Shown here piece after piece: positions 17,899 through 25,386 of a stretch of DNA of 64,000 bases. Origin of the DNA: Candidatus Pullichristensenella avicola (GTDB taxonomy: Bacteria > Bacillota > Clostridia > Christensenellales > Aristaeellaceae). The position numbers and the translations under genes are program-made. The notes below the pieces were generated by a model. It was not told the origin of the DNA. It did no database searches and was given only the letters and a program-made list of their open reading frames with translations. The stretch is taken from assembly GCA_018711655.1 (NCBI GenBank), contig DVIA01000072.1, positions 1 through 64,000 on the forward strand, given 5' to 3'. Every line of letters starts with the position of its first letter. Within the stretch, counting starts at the first letter, position 1.

Positions 17899-18270
17899 TT
17901 ATTCGTTGACGTGTTCCATCCCCTGATCGAGAATGGAGGTCACATGGTCGTCGGCGAGCGAATAAAAGACGTTTTTCCCCTCCCGGCGCGATTTCACCAG
18001 CTTGTTGCCCTTGAGGATGCGCAACTGGTGCGATACCGCCGTGGAGGTCATGTTGAGCAGTTGGGCGATGTCGCACACGCACATCTCCGCTTCGAACAGC
18101 GCGTAGAGAATTTTGATGCGCGTGGAATCGCCGAATACCTTGAAAAGCTCCGCCAGGTCGTAGAGGCGATCCTCCGCGGGCATCATCTCCAGCGCCCGGC
18201 GCACCGTGTCCTCATGCACAAACTGGAACTCGCAGGTCTCCAGCGACGTATCCTGGAATGCCGACATCAT
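17899..18270 (-). CDS. ArsR/SmtB-family metal-responsive repressor
   Basis: The 123-aa winged-helix repressor should release DNA on binding Zn, Cd or Pb. The recognition region is CDIAQLLNMTSTAVSHQLRILK. Two possible metal sites are visible: C64-x-C66 in EMCVCDIA (the alpha-3N site of CadC) and D107-x-H109 with H120 and E123 in the last helix (the alpha-5 site of SmtB/CzrA, here with Glu replacing the last His). The ATG at 18270 has AAAGG 8 nt upstream. Overlapping operators lie just in front (18288-18317), so the operon is autoregulated. Confidence 0.92.
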   Translation of the reverse strand: MMSAFQDTSLETCEFQFVHEDTVRRALEMMPAEDRLYDLAELFKVFGDSTRIKILYALFEAEMCVCDIAQLLNMTSTAVSHQLRILKGNKLVKSRREGKNVFYSLADDHVTSILDQGMEHVNE

Positions 18271-18287
18271 TCTCACAACCTTTCATT

Positions 18288-18331
18288 TGAACATCTATTC
18301 ATATGATAATCCATTCAAGCAATTTTGTCAA
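18288..18331 (-). promoter_or_regulatory. Promoter with two ArsR-type operators
   Basis: Minus-strand TTGACA (18326-18331) and TATCAT (18303-18308) are 17 bp apart. Two imperfect 6-2-6 inverted repeats of the SmtB/CzrA kind, TGAACATCTATTCA (18288-18301) and TGATAATCCATTCA (18304-18317), cover the -10 region and start site. Repressor bound there would block RNA polymerase until metal is present. Confidence 0.8.
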
Positions 18332-18427
18332 CCCTCCGCGCGACGCTTTCTTTCGTTAAATTCGCGCGGCGCGCAGGGGCGGGACGGCCGCGCGCTGTTT
18401 CCGGCGGATCTTTGAAGCGGGCGCGAC

Positions 18428-18452
18428 AAAAAGCGCGTCCAAACGGACGCGC
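18428..18452 (-). terminator. Intrinsic terminator of ppk
   Basis: A perfect 8-bp stem, GCGCGTCC/GGACGCGC (18433-18440 and 18445-18452), is followed on the minus strand by TTTTT. It lies about 110 bp after the ppk stop codon. Confidence 0.75.
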
Positions 18453-18563
18453 CAAAAAACGGGAGAAAATGGGGAAGGGCGGCGGTGCGGTCAGGGCGGG
18501 TTTCAGGCCGAAACGCCGCCGCTGGCGGCGAAGCATGGCCGCCCGCGCATCGCCCTGACCGGT

Positions 18564-20684
18564 TCAGTCCAGATCGCTGGTCAGGGAGCGATACCAGCGC
18601 GTGACCTTTTCGCGCAGGAAGCGGTGCATTTTGCCCTCGCCGCGCTGTTTTTCCGTGTCGGCATTTTCCAACGCTTCGGCCATGAACTGCTCCTGGGCGC
18701 TCAGGCCGGTTTTGTACTGGGGATCGCGCTCGTAATTGCCGTCGCTTTTGAGTTCGCGCGCCTTGGCGGTGTCGCGGAAATAGATATCGAGGATGTGGTT
18801 GATGCGCTCGCGGATGTGCGGCGCGTAGATGGGCACGGCCACCTCCACGCGGCGCTGCATGTTGCGCGTCATCAGGTCGGCGGAAGAAATGTAGAGCTTC
18901 TGTTCGGCGCCGACGCCGAAGCTGTAGATGCGCGAATGCTCCAGATAGCGGCCGACAATGCTGAACACGCGGATGTTTTCCGTATGCCCGGGCACGCCCG
19001 GCAACAGGCAGCAGATGCCGCGCACCAGCATCATGATGCGCACGCCGGCGCAGGAGGCTTCGGCCAGTTTGTTGATGACGTCTATATCGGTGACGGAATT
19101 GACCTTGAAGATGATCTGGCCGTCCTTGCCCTTTTGCATTTCCTCGTCGATCAGTTCCATGATGCGCGATTTCATGCAGTTGGGCGCGACCATGAGGTGT
19201 TTGTATGTTTCGTCTAGGTTGCCGATGGACATATTGCGGAAGAACTCCGCCGCGTCGCGGCCGATGTTCTGGTCGGCGGTGATGAGGGAAAGGTCGGTAT
19301 ACTGCGCGGCGGTCTTTTCGTTGTAGTTGCCGGTGGCGATCTGGGTGACGTAGCGGGGGTTGCCGTGCTCCAGGCGGGTGATGAGGCACACCTTGGAGTG
19401 CACCTTGAAGCCCTCAAAGCCGTATATGACGCGGCAGCCCGCCGTTTCCAGCCGCTCGGACCAGTCGATGTTGTTTTGCTCGTCAAAGCGCGCGCGCAGT
19501 TCGATCAGCGCCAGAACCTCCTTGCCGTTTTCGGCGGCGGCGCAAAGGTAGTCGATCAACTTGGCCTCTTTGGCCAGGCGGTAAATGGTGATCTGGATGG
19601 AGGTCACGCCGGGATCGTTGGCGGCGCGGCGGACGAGGCGCAAAAACGGCTGCATGCTTTCGTAGGGGTAGGAGAGCAGCACGTCCTGCCCGCGCGGAAA
19701 GTCGAACACACTGTTGCGCACCAGTTGGGGCTGGAAGGGACGGTAGCACAGCGCGCGTTGGGTTTCCTCGTCCATTTTCTGGCTGAGGCCGTAGACGTAG
19801 TTCATCAGAAACGGCGCATGGCTGACGTAGATCTGCGGCCGGGAAAGGCCGAGCTTTTCCGAAAGCGTGTCGAACAGGAAGCCCTTGAGCGGGTGCGCGC
19901 ATTCCAGGCGCACCGGCGCCAGGCGGCTGCGCTGCTTGACCAGCTTTTTCATTTTCTCGCGGAAATCGCCGGCGGGGGCGAATTCTTCGTCCTCGGGGCT
20001 GATATCGGCGTTGCGGGTAACGCAGAAGATATTGCGCGAAAGCACCGGGTAGGCGGGGAAGGCTTCTTCGGCAAAGCGGCAGACGATGTCCTCCAGGTGC
20101 ACATAGCGAATGCCCCGACCGGGCAGGAACAAAACCAGCGGCAGCGCCGCGGGCATGGGGATCAGGCCGAGAATGGTGCGCTTTTTCTTTTGCAGTTCCA
20201 CCGCCACATAGGGCGCTTTGCTGGCCACAAAGGGGAAGGGGTGATGGTCGTCCACGATCTGCGGCGAAAGCACCGGCAAAACGCACGAACGCCAGTAATC
20301 GTAAACGAACACGGCGTCGTCGCCCTGCAGTTCGTCGATTTTCATATCGGCGATGCCGCGGCTGCGCAGGGCGCTTTCCACTTCGCGGAAATAGCGGTCG
20401 CGTTTTTTGTAAAGCGGCTCCACGGCGTGGTAGATCTTCTCCAGCTGCTGCGAGGGCGACAGGCCGGTTTTGTTGTCGATCTGCGTATCGCCGTCCATGG
20501 ACATGTCGTACAGGCTGCCCACGCGCACCATGAAAAATTCATCGAGGTTGCTGGTGAAGATGGCGATGAACTTGAGCCGTTCATAGAGCGGCACTTCGTC
20601 GGCGCACGCCTCTTCCAGCACGCGCTCGTTGAATTTCAGCCACGAAAGCTCGCGGTTTTGCGTATAGGAAAATCCCGCCGTCAT
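18564..20684 (-). CDS. ppk: Polyphosphate kinase 1
   Basis: The 706-aa enzyme transfers the gamma phosphate of ATP to a polyphosphate chain, and the reaction can reverse. The N-terminal domain begins NRELSWLKFNERVLEEA. The phospholipase-D-like catalytic half contains the phosphorylated histidine in KVHSKVCLI (H429) and a second HKD-like region with YIS-SADLMTRN. Length and domain order are standard for Ppk1. It is a single-gene unit with its own terminator. The ATG is supported by GGGGGATTTGC, a moderate ribosome-binding site. Confidence 0.96.
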   Translation of the reverse strand: MTAGFSYTQNRELSWLKFNERVLEEACADEVPLYERLKFIAIFTSNLDEFFMVRVGSLYDMSMDGDTQIDNKTGLSPSQQLEKIYHAVEPLYKKRDRYFREVESALRSRGIADMKIDELQGDDAVFVYDYWRSCVLPVLSPQIVDDHHPFPFVASKAPYVAVELQKKKRTILGLIPMPAALPLVLFLPGRGIRYVHLEDIVCRFAEEAFPAYPVLSRNIFCVTRNADISPEDEEFAPAGDFREKMKKLVKQRSRLAPVRLECAHPLKGFLFDTLSEKLGLSRPQIYVSHAPFLMNYVYGLSQKMDEETQRALCYRPFQPQLVRNSVFDFPRGQDVLLSYPYESMQPFLRLVRRAANDPGVTSIQITIYRLAKEAKLIDYLCAAAENGKEVLALIELRARFDEQNNIDWSERLETAGCRVIYGFEGFKVHSKVCLITRLEHGNPRYVTQIATGNYNEKTAAQYTDLSLITADQNIGRDAAEFFRNMSIGNLDETYKHLMVAPNCMKSRIMELIDEEMQKGKDGQIIFKVNSVTDIDVINKLAEASCAGVRIMMLVRGICCLLPGVPGHTENIRVFSIVGRYLEHSRIYSFGVGAEQKLYISSADLMTRNMQRRVEVAVPIYAPHIRERINHILDIYFRDTAKARELKSDGNYERDPQYKTGLSAQEQFMAEALENADTEKQRGEGKMHRFLREKVTRWYRSLTSDLD

Positions 20685-20841
20685 GCAAATCCCCCTGGTT
20701 CTGTCTTTGGTAGCCGCGCCGGCACGCCATTATTCTAGCACAGTCGGCGCGGCCAGATGTCTTGACGAGGCAACAGTTTCTGGAAGAAAATCCGACCGCA
20801 ATATGACAAGGCGCCCCGCGCATGCGGCGGGACGCGCGCTG

Positions 20842-21915
20842 TCAGTCGCCAAAGCTGATGCCGATGAGCTTGGCGTGCTGAATGAGCTGGTCGTCTGGCG
20901 AAACGGCCTTCAATTTGCCGGCGACTTCGCCCAGCGGCACCTTTTTCACCTTGCCGTTGATGATGCCCACCATGTAGCCGTACTGTTCCTTGAGGATGAG
21001 GTTGGCCGCCTCCGCGCCCAGGCGCGTGGAAAGCACGCGGTCGTACGGGCAGGGGCTGCCGCCGCGCTGCATGTGGCCCGGCACGGTGATGCGGATTTCG
21101 ATGCCGGTTTTTTTGGCGATCTGCTCGGCAATTTCGTAGGATACGGAAGGGTACTTGTAATCGCGCAGCTTTTCCTTGAAATCCTTCTTGGAAAGGGCGG
21201 CGTCCTCCTTGGAGATGGCGCCCTCGGCCACGGCGAGGATGGTGAAGCCCTTGCCCTCCTTGGAGCGGTGCTGGATGGCCTCGATGATCTTGTCGATATC
21301 GTAGGGGATTTCGGGAATGAGAATGATGTCCGCGCCGCCGGCGATGCCCGCGTGCAGGGTCAGCCAGCCCACTTTGTGGCCCATGATTTCCACAATAAAG
21401 ACGCGGTTGTGCGAGGCGGCGGTGGTGTGGATATAGTCGATGGCTTCGGTGGCGATATCCACCGCGCTTTGGAAGCCGAAGGTCATGTCGGTTCCGTAGA
21501 TGTCGTTGTCGATGGTCTTGGGCAGGTGGAGGATGTTCAGCCCCTCTTCGCGCAGAAGGTTGGCGGTCTTTTGCGTGCCGTTGCCGCCGAGGATGACCAG
21601 GCAGTCAAGGCGAAGCTTGTAGTAGTTCTGCTTCATGGCCTCGACCTTGTCCAGCCCCTTTTCGTCCGGCACGCGCATCATCTTAAACGGCTGACGGGAG
21701 GTGCCCAGAATCGTTCCGCCCTTGGTGAGTATGCCGGAGAAATCGCGCGAAGTCAGCATGCGGTAGTCGCCGTAGATCAGGCCCTTGTAGCCGTCCATGA
21801 AGCCGTAGACTTCCAGTTCGGTCAGGTTGTGGCTCAGCCCCTTCACCACGCCGCGCATGGTGGCGTTGAGCGCCTGACAGTCGCCGCCGCTGGTCAAAAG
21901 TCCGATTCGTTTCAT
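20842..21915 (-). CDS. pfkA: 6-phosphofructokinase (group III type)
   Basis: The 357-aa glycolytic enzyme phosphorylates fructose 6-phosphate. The N-terminal loop is SGGDCQALNATMRG. Two positions that set the phosphate donor are G113 in GGNGT and K133 in LPKTIDND; Gly plus Lys is found in ATP- or mixed-donor enzymes of the long clostridial/actinobacterial group, whereas PPi enzymes carry Asp at the first. N112 stands where many bacterial PFKs have the Mg-binding Asp. TIDND with the catalytic Asp is intact. The ATG at 21915 has AGGAG 10 nt upstream, better than an upstream GTG. Confidence 0.93.
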   Translation of the reverse strand: MKRIGLLTSGGDCQALNATMRGVVKGLSHNLTELEVYGFMDGYKGLIYGDYRMLTSRDFSGILTKGGTILGTSRQPFKMMRVPDEKGLDKVEAMKQNYYKLRLDCLVILGGNGTQKTANLLREEGLNILHLPKTIDNDIYGTDMTFGFQSAVDIATEAIDYIHTTAASHNRVFIVEIMGHKVGWLTLHAGIAGGADIILIPEIPYDIDKIIEAIQHRSKEGKGFTILAVAEGAISKEDAALSKKDFKEKLRDYKYPSVSYEIAEQIAKKTGIEIRITVPGHMQRGGSPCPYDRVLSTRLGAEAANLILKEQYGYMVGIINGKVKKVPLGEVAGKLKAVSPDDQLIQHAKLIGISFGD

Positions 21916-21965
21916 TCGGGTCACGCTCCTCTCAAGATATGCGCAGATATCGCTTCAACACGTCT

Positions 21966-21994
21966 ATTATACGGCAAGCCACAATGTTTCGCAA
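21966..21994 (-). promoter_or_regulatory. Promoter of pfkA
   Basis: Minus strand TTGCGA (21989-21994), 17-bp spacer, TATAAT (21966-21971). The start site would lie about 45 nt before the pfkA ATG. Confidence 0.65.
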
Positions 21995-22101
21995 CATAAA
22001 AATAACAAATCACCGCCTATTTAACGAAAAATATACACAATTTCCCCGGGGAACAAACATTTGCGACAAAGGGACGGGCCAATGGACGCGCCCGGCGCAA
22101 C

Positions 22102-22130
22102 AAAAACGCCGCCCGGCGCAGGCCGGGCGG
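22102..22130 (-). terminator. Intrinsic terminator of metNIQ
   Basis: A perfect 9-bp stem (CCGCCCGGC/GCCGGGCGG, 22109-22117 and 22122-22130) with a 4-nt loop is followed on the minus strand by GTTTTTG, about 20 bp after the metQ stop. Confidence 0.85.
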
Positions 22131-22149
22131 ACGCATGGGAAGGCGGGGG

Positions 22150-22968
22150 TTATTCCGCTTCTTCCACGGTGAAGGTGGGCACAAAGCCGCGTTCGACGAT
22201 GAGATCGTATACCTTCTGGGTGTAGACGCAGCTCTCCAGCGCCTTGACAAATTCCGCATCGGCGTTCTCCGGCTTGACGGCAAAGACGTTGACGTAGGAC
22301 TGGCCGGCCAGGCTGTCGGCGGTTTCGGCGTAAGCGGCGTCGGTGTTGGGGTTGAGGCCGGCCAGGGCGGCGTTGTTGCCGTTGATGACGGCGAAGGCCA
22401 CGTCGCCGCGCAGGCCGGGGATGAGTTCGGCGTTGGCCTCGTAGAACTCAAGGCCGTTGGGGTTGAGTTCGCCGGTGATGTCGGCCGGGGTGACGGTGCT
22501 CTCCAGCGTGGTCCCCTCGGGCACGGAGATCAGGCCCGCATCGGCCAAGAGCAGGAAGGCGCGGGTCATGTTGGTGGGATCGTTGGGCACGGCGATGGCG
22601 TCGCCCTCGGCGATCTCCTCCAGAGAGGCCTTGGTGCCGGGGTAGATGCCCATGGGCTCAAAGTGGGTGGGGATGACGGCGGCAAGCTGCTCCTCCTCGG
22701 AAACCGAGGCGTTGTAGCCGTCCAGATAGGGGATGTGCTGGAAGAAGTTGATCATCACGTCTCCGCCGGCGACGGCCGGGTTTTCGGTGACGTAGTCGGT
22801 GACTTCGATCAGTTCCAGTTCATATCCGGCGGCGGCAAGGTCCTCCTCGATGAGGCGGACGACTTCCGCGTGCGGGCTGGGCGTGGCGATGACCGACAGC
22901 GTCTCGGCCAGGGCGCAGCCGGTGAAGGCGAGCGCAAGCGCCAGCAGGGCGGCAAACAGTTTCTTCAT
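22150..22968 (-). CDS. metQ: Methionine-binding lipoprotein MetQ
   Basis: This 272-aa NlpA-family binding protein captures methionine for the MetNI transporter. The signal peptide ends LAFTGC, a lipobox with an unusual Phe at -3, so it should be lipid-anchored. Core motifs are VIATPSPHAEVV, the NFFQHIPYL segment that lines the ligand site, and IAVPNDPTNMTRAFLLL. AGGAGG is 7 nt before the ATG. It is the last gene of metN-metI-metQ. Confidence 0.93.
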   Translation of the reverse strand: MKKLFAALLALALAFTGCALAETLSVIATPSPHAEVVRLIEEDLAAAGYELELIEVTDYVTENPAVAGGDVMINFFQHIPYLDGYNASVSEEEQLAAVIPTHFEPMGIYPGTKASLEEIAEGDAIAVPNDPTNMTRAFLLLADAGLISVPEGTTLESTVTPADITGELNPNGLEFYEANAELIPGLRGDVAFAVINGNNAALAGLNPNTDAAYAETADSLAGQSYVNVFAVKPENADAEFVKALESCVYTQKVYDLIVERGFVPTFTVEEAE

Positions 22969-23029
22969 GGGGACTCCTCCTTTTGCAAATGGGGTCGGAT
23001 ATGGTCGTCGGGAAACAATCCCGGAACCG

Positions 23030-23680
23030 TCAGCGGATGCGGTGATCGAACTTGCGGGTGAAGTAGGAGCCGAGCATGGTGATGATCTGCACGAGGATCA
23101 CCAGCACGATGCTGGCCGCGTACATCACGTCGTAACGGCGCAGGTTGAGGCCGTAGGTGATGGCCAGGGAGCCCAGGCCGCCGCCGCCGGCCGCGCTTGC
23201 CATGGCGGTGTAGGCGAGAATGGTGGTGGTGGAAATGGCGAAGCCGTTGATCAGCGAGGGCATGGCCTCTGGGATGAGCACCTTGCGGATGATCTGGAAA
23301 GTGCTCGAACCCATGGACTGCGCGGCTTCGATGATGCCGCTGTCCACCTCGTTGAAACTGCCCTCCACCATGCGCGCCACATAGGGGAAGGCGCTCACCG
23401 TCAGGGGGAAGATCACCGAAGTGGTGCCGATGGCCCGGCCCATGACCACGCGCGTCACCGGAAAGAGCATGGCCAGAAGGATAATGAAGGGAATGGAGCG
23501 CAGAAAGTTGACGATGGCGCCCGCCACGGTGTTGAACGTGGGCATGGGCCGGATGCCGCCGCGCCGGGTGATGACCAGCAAAACGCCCAACGGCAGGCCG
23601 ATGATGTAGCTGATGATGGTCGAAGGCAGCGTCATTTGCAGGGTTTCCAGCAGCGCTTCCCAAAGTTCCGCCCAGTTCAT
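23030..23680 (-). CDS. metI: Methionine ABC transporter permease MetI
   Basis: The 216-aa permease with five membrane helices carries the EAA coupling loop EAAQSMGSSTFQIIRKVLIPEA. It forms the channel with MetN. The ATG at 23680 overlaps the metN stop (ATGA) and has AAGGAGGT 9 nt upstream, which decides against the GTG three codons earlier. Confidence 0.95.
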   Translation of the reverse strand: MNWAELWEALLETLQMTLPSTIISYIIGLPLGVLLVITRRGGIRPMPTFNTVAGAIVNFLRSIPFIILLAMLFPVTRVVMGRAIGTTSVIFPLTVSAFPYVARMVEGSFNEVDSGIIEAAQSMGSSTFQIIRKVLIPEAMPSLINGFAISTTTILAYTAMASAAGGGGLGSLAITYGLNLRRYDVMYAASIVLVILVQIITMLGSYFTRKFDHRIR

Positions 23681-24687
23681 TGCGGCCACACCTCCTTGAC
23701 GGTCAGGCCCTTATCGGTAAGGAAGGCCTCGATCTTGCGCCGCGCGACGTCGTCCTGTGGAAGCTCGATGAGCATCTGGCCATAGGGCTTGTCGTTGAGG
23801 CGGCGAATATTGGCCGAGAGGATGTTGACCTCCACATCGCACTGTTTGACCAGGTCGGCGATGACGGGCTGATTCTCCATGCCGCCGTCAAAGACGATGC
23901 GCAGCGCCGGCACGGGCGGCCGGTCCTCGTCCTCGTTTTCGGGCAGGATGCCGAACAGGCGCTTGCCCGCCGCCGAGCGGGTGTGGACGAATACCTCGTC
24001 CACGCTGCCTTCTTCGACGATCTGCCCGCCGTCAAGAATGGCCACGCGCGTGCAGATCTGGCGGATGACGGCCATTTCATGGGTGATGATCACCACCGTG
24101 ATGCCCAGCCGCTCGTTGATGTCCTTGAGCAGGGCGAGGATGGACTGCGTGGTCATGGGGTCCAGGGCGCTGGTGGCCTCGTCGCACAAAAGCACCTCCG
24201 GGTCGCTGGCCAGGGCGCGCGCGATGGCCACGCGCTGCTTCTGGCCGCCGGAAAGCTGGGCGGGATAGGCCCCCGCCTTGTCCTCGAGGCCGACGATCCT
24301 GAGAAGCTCCATCACGCGCTGGTTGGCCTGCGCCTTGGGCACCCCGGCGATCTCCAGGGGATAGCGCACGTTGCGCGCCACCGTTTTTTGCATCAGCAGG
24401 TTGAACTGCTGGAAGATCATGCTCACGCGGCGGCGCATGCGGATCAGGTCCTTGCCTTTGAGGGCGAGGATGTTTTCGCCGTCGATGAGGATCTGGCCGT
24501 CGGTGGGCGTGTCCAGGCGGTTGATGCAGCGGATCAGCGTGGACTTGCCCGCGCCGCTCATGCCGATGATGCCGTAGATCTCGCCCTTTTCGATCTTCAA
24601 ACTCACGCCGCCGAGGGCCACGACCTCGCCCCCCGGCACGGGATAGACCTTTTTCAGGTCCCGCAATTCGATCAGCGGTTGTGCCAC
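23677..24687 (-). CDS. metN: Methionine ABC transporter ATPase MetN
   Basis: The 336-aa ATPase powers methionine import. It has Walker A GMSGAGKST, the signature LSGGQKQR, Walker B VLLCDEATSALD, and a C-terminal ACT-like NIL domain (about residues 260-336) that senses internal methionine and inhibits transport. I start at the GTG at 24687, with AAAGGA 10 nt upstream; the frame stays open further back but that part overlaps the leader RNA and its terminator hairpin. The gene follows a leader peptide and attenuator, so expression is probably set by methionine supply. Confidence 0.93.
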   Translation of the reverse strand: MAQPLIELRDLKKVYPVPGGEVVALGGVSLKIEKGEIYGIIGMSGAGKSTLIRCINRLDTPTDGQILIDGENILALKGKDLIRMRRRVSMIFQQFNLLMQKTVARNVRYPLEIAGVPKAQANQRVMELLRIVGLEDKAGAYPAQLSGGQKQRVAIARALASDPEVLLCDEATSALDPMTTQSILALLKDINERLGITVVIITHEMAVIRQICTRVAILDGGQIVEEGSVDEVFVHTRSAAGKRLFGILPENEDEDRPPVPALRIVFDGGMENQPVIADLVKQCDVEVNILSANIRRLNDKPYGQMLIELPQDDVARRKIEAFLTDKGLTVKEVWPQ

Positions 24688-24712
24688 AAGCAAGTCATCC
24701 TTTCCCGATTGC

Positions 24713-24746
24713 AATACAAAAACCGCTCCGCATGATTGCGAAGCGG
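24713..24746 (-). terminator. Attenuator hairpin in the metNIQ leader
   Basis: On the minus strand CCGCTTCGC and GCGGAGCGG (24738-24746 and 24723-24731) form a 9-bp stem with one G-U pair, followed by TTTTTGTATT. It lies between the promoter and metN, so unless it is prevented from forming it would stop transcription before the operon. GAAGCGG at the start of the leader peptide frame could pair with its 5' arm and act as antiterminator. Confidence 0.75.
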
Positions 24747-24787
24747 CAGAAATCCACGATTCCTCGGCGAATATCCGGCAACACAAA

Positions 24788-24841
24788 TCACACGCGAAGG
24801 CAGTCTGCGCGCATGGACATTCGCATGGCAAACCGCTTCAT
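24788..24841 (-). CDS. Methionine-rich leader peptide of metNIQ
   Basis: The 17-codon frame reads MKRFAMRMSMRADCLRV, with Met codons at 1, 6, 8 and 10, and is preceded by AAGGAGGG 7 nt before the ATG. It begins about 40 nt after the transcription start and ends about 40 nt before the attenuator hairpin. The stretch carrying the Met codons, GCGAATGTCC (24815-24824), can pair with GGATATTCGC (24767-24776) just after the stop codon, giving a third structure. This is the classical design of translation-coupled attenuation: a ribosome that waits for Met-tRNA changes RNA folding. The exact switch order is inferred. Confidence 0.65.
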   Translation of the reverse strand: MKRFAMRMSMRADCLRV

Positions 24842-24889
24842 CGTGCAACCCTCCTTCGTAAAGCGCCGTATTCAACAACGATTGGGGAT

Positions 24890-24918
24890 ATTATAGCGCC
24901 TTCCTGTGCAAAAGTCAA
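24890..24918 (-). promoter_or_regulatory. Promoter of the met leader and metNIQ
   Basis: Minus strand TTGACT (24913-24918), 17-bp spacer, TATAAT (24890-24895). It gives a leader of nearly 200 nt before metN. Confidence 0.8.
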
Positions 24919-25006
24919 CCGCTTCCGGCGAAAACACGGGAAGAAGGCGGCGATTTAATCAAACGATTACAATCTGCTCGCAGAAAGGGGCGGTTTCCCC
25001 CATGCT

Positions 25007-25174
25007 TCACCGCCCCTGCGCGGCCCGCGCCGCCCGCGCGCGCAGGTCGGCAAACGTGCCGATATTCCCGGGGTCGCGGCTGATCCTGCCGCGCACGTCC
25101 GCGGGCAGGGCGAGGTAAAAATCCCGCGCCTGGGCGTCGCTTTCCAAAAGCGCGGCGAGGTCGGCTTTTCCCAT
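25007..25174 (-). CDS. Conserved-type small protein, 55 aa
   Basis: The frame encodes MGKADLAALLESDAQARDFY and continues with LPADVRGRI and FADLRARAARAAQGR, an all-helical acidic/basic small protein with no signal peptide. GAGAGGTGATC sits just before the ATG, a strong ribosome-binding site. Similar short proteins of the form LLxxDxxAxxYFxxLPxxVRxxI are common in clostridial genomes but have no known role. It stands alone on the minus strand between the met promoter and the secreted-protein operon. Confidence 0.7.
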   Translation of the reverse strand: MGKADLAALLESDAQARDFYLALPADVRGRISRDPGNIGTFADLRARAARAAQGR

Positions 25175-25271
25175 TTTGATCACCTCTCAAACAGTTTGCC
25201 CGGCGGATAAGGCGGCTTGCGCGGAAAAATGTCCCTGCGCGGCCGATCCTGCGGAAAAATGGCGCGCGGTA

Positions 25272-25300
25272 TTGCCATGGATCGCCAAAATAGGTATAAT
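25272..25300 (+). promoter_or_regulatory. Promoter of the secreted protein / toxin operon
   Basis: TTGCCA (25272-25277), 17-bp spacer, TATAAT (25295-25300), about 80 nt before the first ATG. The surrounding sequence is locally AT-rich. Confidence 0.75.
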
Positions 25301-25386
25301 ATATGTAAATATATCTTAACGCGCTTTTTATCGCACGCGAAAATTACAACGCCCGCTGTGAATCCATTCTTCGGGAGGTCTACCCC

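Noticed and set aside
24672..24878. 68-codon minus-strand frame over the metN leader
   Set aside because: The better-supported start at 24841 in another frame has a strong Shine-Dalgarno and gives the 17-codon leader peptide.
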